A DNA stretch of 64,000 nt. Source: Pseudobutyrivibrio ruminis (lineage in GTDB: Bacteria > Bacillota > Clostridia > Lachnospirales > Lachnospiraceae). The notes beneath the pieces were generated by a model, which was not told the DNA's origin, did not search any database, and saw only the letters and a list, made by a program, of their open reading frames with translations. The position numbers were made by a program, and so were the translations under genes. The DNA lies in the NCBI RefSeq assembly GCF_015057245.1, contig NZ_SVET01000008.1, positions 62,001 through 126,000 of the forward strand, read 5' to 3'. This document shows positions 34,420-42,570 of this stretch, one piece after another (positions within the stretch are counted from its first letter, which is position 1; every line of letters starts with the position of its first letter).

Positions 34420-36302
34420 AATTAGTGATTGCAGAGAAGCCTTCGGTAGCCCAGTCCCTGGCGAAAGTCATTGGAGCAAATCAGAAAAAGGATGGATATC
34501 TTGAAGGTAATGGTTATATCGTCAGCTGGTGCGTAGGACATCTAATCGAGCTGGCAAATCCGGAACATTATGATGAGAAATATAAGAAGTGGCGCAAGGA
34601 AGATTTACCGATTTTCCCTGCGCCATTTTCATATCAGGTAACAGCTTCCACGAAAAAGCAGTATCAGGTATTAAAGGATCTCATGAAGCGTTTTGATGTA
34701 GACAGTCTTGTAGAAGCAACTGATGCAGGGCGTGAAGGAGAGCTTATCTTTCGTCTTGTGTATAAGCAGGCAGGATGTAAAAAGCCTTTTGAGAGACTTT
34801 GGATTTCATCAATGGAAGATAAAGCAATTAGAGATGGCTTTGCTAATCTGAAACCAAGCGTAGACTATGATGATCTCTATGAAGCTGCACTTTGTCGTGA
34901 ACGTGCGGACTGGCTTGTAGGTATAAATGCTACAAGATTCTTTTCTACAGTTTATGGTCAGACCTTAAATGTTGGACGTGTTATGACTCCTACACTTGCA
35001 ATGATTGTAGAGCGTGAAGCTGAGATCAAGGGCTTTAAGCCTGAGAACTTCTATACCGTTCAGATGTTAGTATCCGGTGTTGCAGTTACCTCAAAACGCT
35101 TTAAACGTAAGCAGGAGGCAGAGGAACTTGTAGAGAAAGTCAATGCAGCAGATAAAGCGAAAATTTCTAAAATGGAGACTTCCACCAAACAAGAGAAACC
35201 ACCACTTCTTTATGATCTTACCAGTCTTCAGAGGGATGCCAATAAGTATTATGGCTTTACCGCTCAGCAGACTCTCGATTATACCCAGAGTCTTTATGAG
35301 AAAAAGCTTGTTACTTATCCAAGAACAGACAGCAGATATCTTACAGATGATATGGATGACAGTACAGCTCGTCTTTGCTGCTTGATGAAAGATAAATACG
35401 GATATACAAAGATGGTCCCAATTTCTACAAAGCAGGTTCTAAACAGCAGCAAAGTATCAGATCACCATGCGATTATTCCTACAGAAAATGTTTCGGATGC
35501 TGATTACTCAGAAATCCCATCCGGTGAACAAAAGATTCTTGGCCTTGTAACTGCAAGGCTTCTTTCTTCTGTTGGAGATTCGGCTGAGATTACAGAGTAT
35601 GCATTGGAAGTGGAATGTGTCGGTGAAGTTTTTAAGGCAAAGAGTAAGTGCATCACAAGTCTAGGCTGGCATTTATTGGAAGACTGGATTCTTGGAAAAA
35701 AGCAGGATGATGGGGAAGATGACTCCGGCAAAAAAGATGATGGTGGTTCACATGGCATTCTGGAAATCTTGGAAGCGGATGCTTCTCTTTTATCAGAAGG
35801 TCGTGAGCTTCCTGCCAGAGATCCAAAGGTAAAGGAAGGAAAGACAACTCCTAAGAAACGATTTACCGAAGACTCGTTACTTTCTGCTATGGAATCAGCT
35901 GGTGCTAAAGATATGCCGGATGAGGTGGAGCGTAAAGGACTTGGCACTCCTGCAACAAGAGCCGGTGTTATTGAGAAGCTGGTTCGTATTGGTTTTGTAG
36001 AAAGACAGGGCACTAAGAAAACAAAGTATCTGGTTCCTACAGAAAAGGGGACTTCTCTTATTACTGTCATGCCGGAACAGATTCAGTCAGCATCGATGAC
36101 AGCTGAGTGGGAGCAGAAACTACTGGAAGTGGAAAAACAGGATATTGCATCGGAAGACTTTATGGCTGAAATCAAGGATATGATTGTTGATCTGATTGAG
36201 ACCTATGAGCCTGTAAAGGGTGCAGATAAACTCTTTCCACCTCGTCAGTACAAACAGTATAAAAAGTATCCGAAGAAAGGAGCGTCCAGATGGCAAAGAT
36301 GA
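34416..36302 (+). CDS. topB: DNA topoisomerase III
   Basis: The 628-residue type IA topoisomerase has the Toprim start M-K-L-V-I-A-E-K-P-S-V-A and V-E-A-T-D-A-G-R-E-G-E. The catalytic tyrosine Tyr301 is in T-Y-P-R-T-D-S-R. The C-terminus is short and lacks zinc fingers, as in conjugative-element TopB forms. It helps separate strands during transfer or replication of the element. It overlaps ArdC by 4 bp and the next gene by 13 bp. Confidence 0.92.
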   Translation: MKLVIAEKPSVAQSLAKVIGANQKKDGYLEGNGYIVSWCVGHLIELANPEHYDEKYKKWRKEDLPIFPAPFSYQVTASTKKQYQVLKDLMKRFDVDSLVEATDAGREGELIFRLVYKQAGCKKPFERLWISSMEDKAIRDGFANLKPSVDYDDLYEAALCRERADWLVGINATRFFSTVYGQTLNVGRVMTPTLAMIVEREAEIKGFKPENFYTVQMLVSGVAVTSKRFKRKQEAEELVEKVNAADKAKISKMETSTKQEKPPLLYDLTSLQRDANKYYGFTAQQTLDYTQSLYEKKLVTYPRTDSRYLTDDMDDSTARLCCLMKDKYGYTKMVPISTKQVLNSSKVSDHHAIIPTENVSDADYSEIPSGEQKILGLVTARLLSSVGDSAEITEYALEVECVGEVFKAKSKCITSLGWHLLEDWILGKKQDDGEDDSGKKDDGGSHGILEILEADASLLSEGRELPARDPKVKEGKTTPKKRFTEDSLLSAMESAGAKDMPDEVERKGLGTPATRAGVIEKLVRIGFVERQGTKKTKYLVPTEKGTSLITVMPEQIQSASMTAEWEQKLLEVEKQDIASEDFMAEIKDMIVDLIETYEPVKGADKLFPPRQYKQYKKYPKKGASRWQR

Positions 36303-36664
36303 AGAAAATCAGAAAATGGGATGAAGTCACAGGAAATGCAGTAGAGGAACAGATTCCTGAGTCCATTGATCCGATAGAGGATGTTGGTGCAGGTCCATCT
36401 ATCAGCAGAAATCATATGCGCGGTATCGAGGATATGGTGGAACAGAATGATAATTCATTTGACGGAATCATCAATAATGTGCCTGCAGCTCCTGTGCCGG
36501 ATTTTGCAGAAATCAATGAAAAGGCAGATCAGGAGGATATTATTGCAGATACCAAGGCTTCTGTGATGGAGAAGATAAAAGAGCAGCAGGAAAAAGTGAA
36601 GCTGGCTCCAATACCGGAACCTGAGAAGAAGACTCCTGTGATTTGTCCCTGCAGGGAGATGTAA
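36290..36664 (+). CDS. Small acidic transfer-operon protein
   Basis: The 124-residue product begins with a basic patch (M-A-K-M-K-K-I-R-K-W) and is otherwise acidic, with a predicted helix late in the chain (A-S-V-M-E-K-I-K-E-Q-Q-E-K). It overlaps the end of topB and runs up to mobC. I do not recognise the family; short proteins at this point are common in Tn1549-type elements (DUF4316-like neighbours). It may be an accessory relaxosome or regulatory protein. Confidence 0.55.
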   Translation: MAKMKKIRKWDEVTGNAVEEQIPESIDPIEDVGAGPSISRNHMRGIEDMVEQNDNSFDGIINNVPAAPVPDFAEINEKADQEDIIADTKASVMEKIKEQQEKVKLAPIPEPEKKTPVICPCREM

Positions 36665-36666
36665 TC

Positions 36667-36996
36667 ATGAATAACAGAACGGAGCAGTTTCATTTCTTTG
36701 CAACTCCGGAGGAAGCTAAACTGATTCGTGACAGGGAGAAAGAAATCGGTATTTTAAATGAGAGTGCTTATCTTCGCAAAATGGCGATTGATGGTTATCT
36801 CATCCAGATGGATTTAAGTGATGTCAAAGAGGCTGTAAGGCTTCTTGGCATCACATCTTCCAACATGAATCAGTATGCAAAGAAAGCAAATGAAACCGGC
36901 AGTATCTACAAAGAAGATATCGATGATATCAGACTTCATCAGGAAGAACTTTGGAAAGTGATGAAGGAAATATTAAAGCGTCTGTCTACGATTTAG
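36667..36996 (+). CDS. MobC-like relaxosome protein
   Basis: The 109-residue protein has a ribbon-helix-helix style start (F-H-F-F-A-T-P-E-E-A-K-L-I) and a MobC C-terminus with L-L-G-I-T-S-S-N-M-N-Q-Y-A-K-K. MobC proteins help the relaxase melt and nick oriT. The ATG at 36667 is favoured by the homologous N-terminus and GGGAG upstream; an earlier TTG is unlikely. The relaxase gene begins 18 nt after its stop. Confidence 0.82.
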   Translation: MNNRTEQFHFFATPEEAKLIRDREKEIGILNESAYLRKMAIDGYLIQMDLSDVKEAVRLLGITSSNMNQYAKKANETGSIYKEDIDDIRLHQEELWKVMKEILKRLSTI

Positions 36997-37014
36997 GGAA
37001 GGAGGTGAATGTGC

Positions 37015-38448
37015 ATGGCGGCTACAAGACTTATCACGATGCATCAGAATAAAGGGAAAAGTGTAGCGAAGTCTCTTAGCGACAGAACAGATTATGCCAA
37101 GAATGGAGAGAAGACCGAAAATGGTCAATTCATCAGTTCCTACGCCTGCCAGGCTGAGAGTGTTGATGAAGAATTCATGCTCTCGAAAAGAGAATATGAG
37201 CGTCTGACAGGAAGACATCCCAAAGGCAATATCATCGCTTATCAGATCAGGCAATCCTTTAAGCCGGGAGAAATCACACCGGAGGAAGCGAATCAGGTAG
37301 GTTATGAAACCGCCATGCGATTTACCAAAGGTAATCATGCTTTTATCGTAGCGACTCATACGGATAAGGCACATATTCATAATCACATCATCTTTAATTC
37401 TACGAGTCTTGATTGCACCCATAAGTTTAGAGATTTCTTTTTTGTTGGTCTTGCTTTGCAGAGATTATCAGATATTATCTGCTTAGAGCATGGCTTGTCT
37501 GTCATAGAAAAGAAGAAGCCAAGTGAGCGTGTTAAACGAACGACCTATCCTGAGAAGAAATCCTTTCGTGACGATATTAGAGATGCGATTGACCAGATTC
37601 TTAAGGAAGGCAGCGCAAAAGATTTTAATGAGCTGCTTTATAAACTGGAAGATGCCGGATACGAGATTAAGCGTGGAAAGCATATTTCTCTAAAGGGAAA
37701 AGAGCAGAAGCGTTTCATACGGCTGCGCTCTCTGGGGGATGGTTATACAGATGAGGATCTTAAGAAGATTCTTGCCGGAGAGATGGAGCATGCATTTGAA
37801 GATAATGAAAAAGCTGAGAAACAGCCAAAGACTTACCAGCGGAAAAAGGAAGATCATGAGTTTGACCTTCTTATCGATATTCAAAAGAAGCTGGCTCAGG
37901 GCAAAGGAAAATATTATGTTCGCTTTGCCAAGAATTTTAATATAAAGCAGGTAGCCAAGGCAGTTTTATATCTGAAGCAGCATGACATCCGAAGTTATGA
38001 TGATCTGGAGAAAAATGTGAAAACAGCAACAGAGCGATTTACGAAAATTTCAGCTTCCATTAAAGAAAAGGAGAAACGACTTGCTGAGATTCAGGTCTTG
38101 AAGAAGCATATCTTTGACTACTTCAAGACCAAAGACGTATATGTGGATTATCGTAAATGCGGATACAGCAAGAAGTTCTTAGAAGAGCATAGACAGGATA
38201 TCCTGCTTCATAAGGCAGCCAAGAATGCTTTTGATGAGCTTCATCTGAAGAAGTTACCTAAGGTTAAAGATCTAAGTGCAGAGTATGCCGAGATTCTTGC
38301 AGAAAAGAAAAAGCTGTACGGTGAATATCGTCAGGTTAAGAAAGATATGCAGGAGATTCAAAGAGCAAAATATGATATCGACCAGTTCCTTAAAAGTGAT
38401 GAAGAGCAGAAGAAGGAACGTGTCAGAAAACACAATATCACTCGATAA
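37015..38448 (+). CDS. Relaxase/mobilization nuclease
   Basis: The 477-residue protein contains the relaxase histidine triad H-I-H-N-H (His120, His122, His124) and a likely nicking Tyr27 in D-R-T-D-Y. A long helical C-terminal half (about 270-477) holds coiled-coil stretches. It cuts and covalently holds one DNA strand at oriT to start transfer. The ATG at 37015 is 7 nt after AGGAGGTG, better than the ATG at 37009. It closes the transfer module and is followed by a terminator. Confidence 0.88.
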   Translation: MAATRLITMHQNKGKSVAKSLSDRTDYAKNGEKTENGQFISSYACQAESVDEEFMLSKREYERLTGRHPKGNIIAYQIRQSFKPGEITPEEANQVGYETAMRFTKGNHAFIVATHTDKAHIHNHIIFNSTSLDCTHKFRDFFFVGLALQRLSDIICLEHGLSVIEKKKPSERVKRTTYPEKKSFRDDIRDAIDQILKEGSAKDFNELLYKLEDAGYEIKRGKHISLKGKEQKRFIRLRSLGDGYTDEDLKKILAGEMEHAFEDNEKAEKQPKTYQRKKEDHEFDLLIDIQKKLAQGKGKYYVRFAKNFNIKQVAKAVLYLKQHDIRSYDDLEKNVKTATERFTKISASIKEKEKRLAEIQVLKKHIFDYFKTKDVYVDYRKCGYSKKFLEEHRQDILLHKAAKNAFDELHLKKLPKVKDLSAEYAEILAEKKKLYGEYRQVKKDMQEIQRAKYDIDQFLKSDEEQKKERVRKHNITR

Positions 38449-38455
38449 TTCTAAT

Positions 38456-38499
38456 GGGGAATCTGTAAGTTTAAGACTTATGGGTTCCCCTCTTTTTTT
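38456..38499 (+). terminator. Rho-independent terminator closing the transfer module
   Basis: GGGGAA (38456-38461) pairs with TTCCCC (38485-38490), with an inner TAAGT/ACTTA stem, followed by seven T residues (38493-38499). Confidence 0.8.
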
Positions 38500-38968
38500 C
38501 ATTTCTGAAGAAATATCCAACAGCAAAATAAAGCGATTCATAAGAATTGCGTAGCCAAGCGTTTAGCTTGTTCAAGGGGATTGGGGATGTGCCACCAACG
38601 AGCGGAAAGTAGCTTTTTGTACAAAAAAGCACTGCTCGCCGCTTTGCGAAGACGCGCCCTAACACCATCGAAGATGGTGCCGCGCGAAGAGCGGGAAACA
38701 AAGAAAAAAATTGGAATAATACATTGAAGTCCACATAATAGGACAGCTCTTTTGATAATGTAGGTAGGTGAAAGGGGTAGGTGAAAGACCATTTTGATCG
38801 TTTAAAGATAATAAAAACTGGTTCTTATATTGTTAAAACTGTATAAAGCAATACTTTTTCCGGGAAAATAAAAACTTTACAAACATAAAGTTTTATATGG
38901 CGAATATGGAGTGGTGGTGATATAATGGTATAAGATTGGTTTAATATTGTTCTCTGAGGAGAAGAAAG
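38500..38968. other. Non-coding junction between transfer module and defence cargo
   Basis: This 469-bp stretch has no convincing gene. A more GC-rich core (about 38550-38700) contains an inverted repeat with GAGC (38600-38603) and GCTC (38634-38637) around a near-palindromic A/T-rich centre GCTTTTTGTACAAAAAAGC. A perfect hairpin CACCATC-GAA-GATGGTG (38663-38679) follows. Further on, TAGGTGAAAG occurs twice (38765-38774 and 38778-38787). A TATAAT at 38921-38926 may be the -10 of the cargo operon. An oriT or an integration hotspot for cargo is possible. Confidence 0.45.
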
Positions 38969-38977
38969 GTGTACTTA

Positions 38978-39178
38978 GTGAAAATATCATATAACGGTCT
39001 ATGGAAATTATTAATTGATAATGGAATGCAAAAGAAAGATCTGATAGATAAGATCGGAGTCAGTTCTACTACCATTGCAAAAATGGGAAAGGGTGAGAAA
39101 GTGTCTTTAGATGTATTGGAGAGAATTTGCAATTATTTCAATTGTGATATTGGTGATGTTATGAGTTTTGAAAAATGA
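38978..39178 (+). CDS. Cro/C1-type small regulator of the defence cargo
   Basis: The 66-residue protein is a bare XRE/Cro HTH (S-Y-N-G-L-W-K-L-L-I-D-N-G-M, T-T-I-A-K-M, L-E-R-I-C-N-Y-F-N-C-D-I-G-D) of the compact type often found beside restriction genes. The GTG at 38978 follows AAAGG with good spacing and gives the usual family N-terminus; a GTG at 38969 is the alternative. It lies 52 nt before the methylase and probably controls the operon, as controller proteins do in restriction-modification systems. Confidence 0.75.
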   Translation: MKISYNGLWKLLIDNGMQKKDLIDKIGVSSTTIAKMGKGEKVSLDVLERICNYFNCDIGDVMSFEK

Positions 39179-39230
39179 TTATGTCTCCAAATGCGACAAA
39201 ATAAAGATTGAGAGGTTATACAAATCTTAA

Positions 39231-40436
39231 ATGAAGAAGACAATTTACAACAACGCATTTACTAAATTCACAGACAAGGAATTTGATGAAAAGTATGCAT
39301 TAATAAGTCATGCAATACAGCTGGGAGATACAACTGATGCAAAGAAGTATCGAGATATTTTAAAGGAACACGGTATTGATGTTAATGACTTACCTTCTGC
39401 AGAATTGTTTAATAGAGAAAATAAAATTGAATTAGTACCTGAGAAGAACAAATTTACGTTTATAGATTTATTTGCAGGAATTGGTGGCTTTAGAATCGCC
39501 ATGCAGAAGCTTGGAGGTCAATGCGTTTTTTCAAGCGAGTGGGATGAGCCAGCAAAGGAAACTTATTTTAGAAATTATGGTGAAGTACCATTTGGTGATA
39601 TTACGATACCAGAAACGAAAGCACTAATCCCAGATAAATTTGATGTTTTATGTGCGGGATTTCCATGTCAGCCTTTTAGTAATGCTGGACTGAAAAAAGG
39701 AATTGAAGATACTCGTGGAACATTGTTTTATCATATTGCTGAAATACTTCGTGATCATCAACCTAAGGCAGTGCTTCTTGAAAATGTTAGAGGACTTATC
39801 AGTAATGATAAGGGCAAAACTATCCAAACTGTTTTGAGAACAATTACAGGAATGGGGTATACATGCAATGTGCCACAGGAACTTATTGATAATGGCCCAG
39901 TATCAAAACTAAAAGAGGAATGTGCAAAGATGGTTCTGTGTGCAAAAGATTATGGGGTACCACAGAATCGTCCTAGAATTTATATAGTACTTTGGAAAAA
40001 AGATTTGGATATTAAAGAATTTCTATATCCCGAGGCGGAAAACACGAAAACAAAAGTTTCATCCATTCTTGAAAAAAATGTTCCTGATACATTTACAATT
40101 TCGGATAAATTGTGGGCGGGACATCAAAGAAGAAAGCTGGAACATGAAGAAAAAGGAAATGGATTTGGATATTGTTTATTCAATGGGGATTCTGAATATA
40201 CAAGCACAATATCAAGAAGGTATTACAAGGACGGGAGTGAAATACTGATTGAGCAACCGGGTAAGAATCCGAGAAAATTAACACCAAGAGAGGCAGCTAA
40301 CCTGCAGGGATTTCCAAAAGAGTTTAAGCTTCCGGATTCAAATACAAAGGCCTATCAGCAGTTTGGGAATAGTGTAGCAGTTCCGGTAGTTGAAAAGGTA
40401 TCAGAACAAATAGTGAAACAAATATTGGAGGTGTAA
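39231..40436 (+). CDS. DNA (cytosine-5) methyltransferase
   Basis: The 401-residue C5 methylase has all the main motifs. Motif I is F-I-D-L-F-A-G-I-G-G-F, catalytic Cys146 is in G-F-P-C-Q-P-F-S, and motif VI is L-E-N-V-R-G-L. Motif VIII is Q-N-R-P-R-I-Y, motif IX R-K-L-T-P-R-E-A-A-N-L-Q-G-F-P, and motif X A-Y-Q-Q-F-G-N-S-V-A-V-P. An extra N-terminal region of about 75 residues precedes motif I, and the target-recognition region is short (about 100 residues). It would mark host DNA, as DrmMII does in class 2 DISARM. The McrB-like gene begins 4 nt after its stop. Target sequence is not predictable from the sequence alone. Confidence 0.92.
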   Translation: MKKTIYNNAFTKFTDKEFDEKYALISHAIQLGDTTDAKKYRDILKEHGIDVNDLPSAELFNRENKIELVPEKNKFTFIDLFAGIGGFRIAMQKLGGQCVFSSEWDEPAKETYFRNYGEVPFGDITIPETKALIPDKFDVLCAGFPCQPFSNAGLKKGIEDTRGTLFYHIAEILRDHQPKAVLLENVRGLISNDKGKTIQTVLRTITGMGYTCNVPQELIDNGPVSKLKEECAKMVLCAKDYGVPQNRPRIYIVLWKKDLDIKEFLYPEAENTKTKVSSILEKNVPDTFTISDKLWAGHQRRKLEHEEKGNGFGYCLFNGDSEYTSTISRRYYKDGSEILIEQPGKNPRKLTPREAANLQGFPKEFKLPDSNTKAYQQFGNSVAVPVVEKVSEQIVKQILEV

Positions 40437-40440
40437 ATAG

Positions 40441-42558
40441 ATGTTTGCAGATTTAAATGATCCTGCGCTTCAACCTGAAAGTATAAAGGCAGGACTTATT
40501 CCAGAAATTACAATAAGTGAAGGCTTAAGAATAAAGTTGGATGAGATGTTTTCACAGGAGGAGAAAGCATATAGCAAAATTTGGGGAGCAACATCAGTTG
40601 TTCAAACTGATAAAAGCTATGTTTTCTTTTCAAATCAATGGTTGTATCTGGCTGTAATGTGCAAAAAATATGCGCAGGCTTTATATCAGTATTGCGATTT
40701 TTTTGATAATCATATGAGAACTGATACTGATGTAATGAATTGTGTTAAAGCACAGGATTATAGCGGATCTGCATATGTTAATCTTTTTGACTCTGAAAAT
40801 GATAGAGAGTATATGAAAAAATTCATTAACGGAGATCAGGAATTTAGACCAGGTAAAAATCTGGTTAATGCCGGCGATAAGATCAGATCATGCAAGGATA
40901 TCTTTGGGTCTTGTGTTTTAGGAAAGATGGATGTTCCAAATGCCTCATCTGCATATCTCGGTAATCTGGTCTATTATCTTGCAAAAAGACCTGCACTTTA
41001 TGATGAGCTTGAAAATGAAATTTCTGGACAGACTGAAGTGCTTGATTCAGCAATCAAGCTGCCAGTTGTAGTGAAGGATTGTGCAAAAGCAATTGTTGAT
41101 TACATATATAGGTTAGATGAGTTCGAAAGTATTATTGAACGAATCGAAATTATGGATCAGAGTATAAAGATAAATACAGGAAATACAGATGGGCTTTTAC
41201 CAGAAGGAAACTGGTTACGGTATATGTTCGCACGTCCATCGTCAGGAATGTTCAATCCTGAATCATCAAGTGATAAGACTAGGGTGTTTGATACTGAATA
41301 TCTTATAAAAGCAACCGGTGAAGAGTACAGATGTAAACTGACTACTGAATGGGTTGGAACAGATATAACTGAGGGTGCGCAGGGTAATAATTATCTACAG
41401 GCACTTATAAAGCTGGTTAATAAATATTATTCTGATGTTCTCGAAATAAAGGATGAGGGTGGTACATATTATCTTCATGTATTGAAGAAAGAATTTCTTA
41501 TATCAGATTTACCAGACGTATTTGATTCTGTTTTTGCTGAGCGATATATCACATCACTTCTGACTAAACCGTTTGTAATTTTGACTGGTAATAGTGGTAC
41601 GGGAAAAACCAGAATAGCGAAACAGTTTTCACAGTACCTTGAAAGAACAATAGATGGTAAAAGAAATTGGCTAATTGTTCCTGTTGGTGCAGACTGGACA
41701 GATAATACTAAAATGCTTGGATTTTATAATCCGCTTGAAGAGAAATATGTTTCAACTCCAACACTGGATTTTATTCTCCAAGCAATAAAAAATCCGACAG
41801 TGCCATATTTCCTTATACTTGATGAAATGAATCTTTCACATGTGGAAAGATATTTTTCAGATTTTTTGAGTGCAATGGAGTCGGATGAAGAAATCCCACT
41901 TTACAAGGTATCTGGCAAAAAAGCAAAAGATGGAGAAGAGATAACGATTCCTGAAAAAATACGACTTCCTAAAAATCTTTTTGTAACAGGAACAGTTAAT
42001 ATTGATGAAACAACATATATGTTTAGTCCAAAGGTGTTAGATCGCTCTAATGTTGTAGAATTTAAGCCTGAAAAGGAAGCTGTATTGAACTTGATGACAG
42101 GTTCAGTAGATGTGAACAATGTTTCTCGTGCAGGAAATGGAGTGGCTGAAGGATTTATAGATCTTGCGTCTGTTATAAGAAATGGAGTTTGCAATGTTGA
42201 ACAGATAAAACTTGAGCAGGTTCGAGAATTTCTTGATAGCATTTACGAGGAACTTCAGGAAAGTGGTTTTGAATTTGCTTATCGTACAGTTAAAGAGATT
42301 CGTCAGTATTATGCAGCGGCATATGAGTTACAGAAAGGTAACTTTAATCTTACAAGAACAATGGACGAACAGATTGTTCAGAAGATTCTTCCTAAAATAT
42401 ATGGTGATAGAAAACAGATAGGAGAGTTATTGGATACTCTTGAAGAAAAATGCATAAACGGAATTGGGGATTCATCAGAAGAGATGACTTTATCATTGAA
42501 GAAGATAGAGCAGATGAAGAAAAGACTTGATAAATATCAGTACGCAAGCTTTATGTAA
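40441..42558 (+). CDS. McrB-like AAA+ restriction ATPase/GTPase
   Basis: The 705-residue protein has an unrecognised N-terminal region (1-375) and a C-terminal AAA+ domain. Walker A is G-N-S-G-T-G-K-T (383-390), Walker B L-I-L-D-E-M-N (Asp461-Glu462) and the McrB-specific signature G-T-V-N-I-D-E-T-T (Asn520) with L-D-R-S (arginine-finger-like). McrB proteins form rings that drive DNA movement and activate the McrC nuclease. The N-terminal part is expected to read the target and has no obvious match to known 5mC readers. It is 12 nt upstream of the McrC-like partner. Confidence 0.85.
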   Translation: MFADLNDPALQPESIKAGLIPEITISEGLRIKLDEMFSQEEKAYSKIWGATSVVQTDKSYVFFSNQWLYLAVMCKKYAQALYQYCDFFDNHMRTDTDVMNCVKAQDYSGSAYVNLFDSENDREYMKKFINGDQEFRPGKNLVNAGDKIRSCKDIFGSCVLGKMDVPNASSAYLGNLVYYLAKRPALYDELENEISGQTEVLDSAIKLPVVVKDCAKAIVDYIYRLDEFESIIERIEIMDQSIKINTGNTDGLLPEGNWLRYMFARPSSGMFNPESSSDKTRVFDTEYLIKATGEEYRCKLTTEWVGTDITEGAQGNNYLQALIKLVNKYYSDVLEIKDEGGTYYLHVLKKEFLISDLPDVFDSVFAERYITSLLTKPFVILTGNSGTGKTRIAKQFSQYLERTIDGKRNWLIVPVGADWTDNTKMLGFYNPLEEKYVSTPTLDFILQAIKNPTVPYFLILDEMNLSHVERYFSDFLSAMESDEEIPLYKVSGKKAKDGEEITIPEKIRLPKNLFVTGTVNIDETTYMFSPKVLDRSNVVEFKPEKEAVLNLMTGSVDVNNVSRAGNGVAEGFIDLASVIRNGVCNVEQIKLEQVREFLDSIYEELQESGFEFAYRTVKEIRQYYAAAYELQKGNFNLTRTMDEQIVQKILPKIYGDRKQIGELLDTLEEKCINGIGDSSEEMTLSLKKIEQMKKRLDKYQYASFM

Positions 42559-42570
42559 GAAGGTGTTTTA

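Noticed and set aside
35504..36070. Minus-strand open frame of 188 codons inside topB
   Set aside because: Shadow of topoisomerase III; no family similarity.
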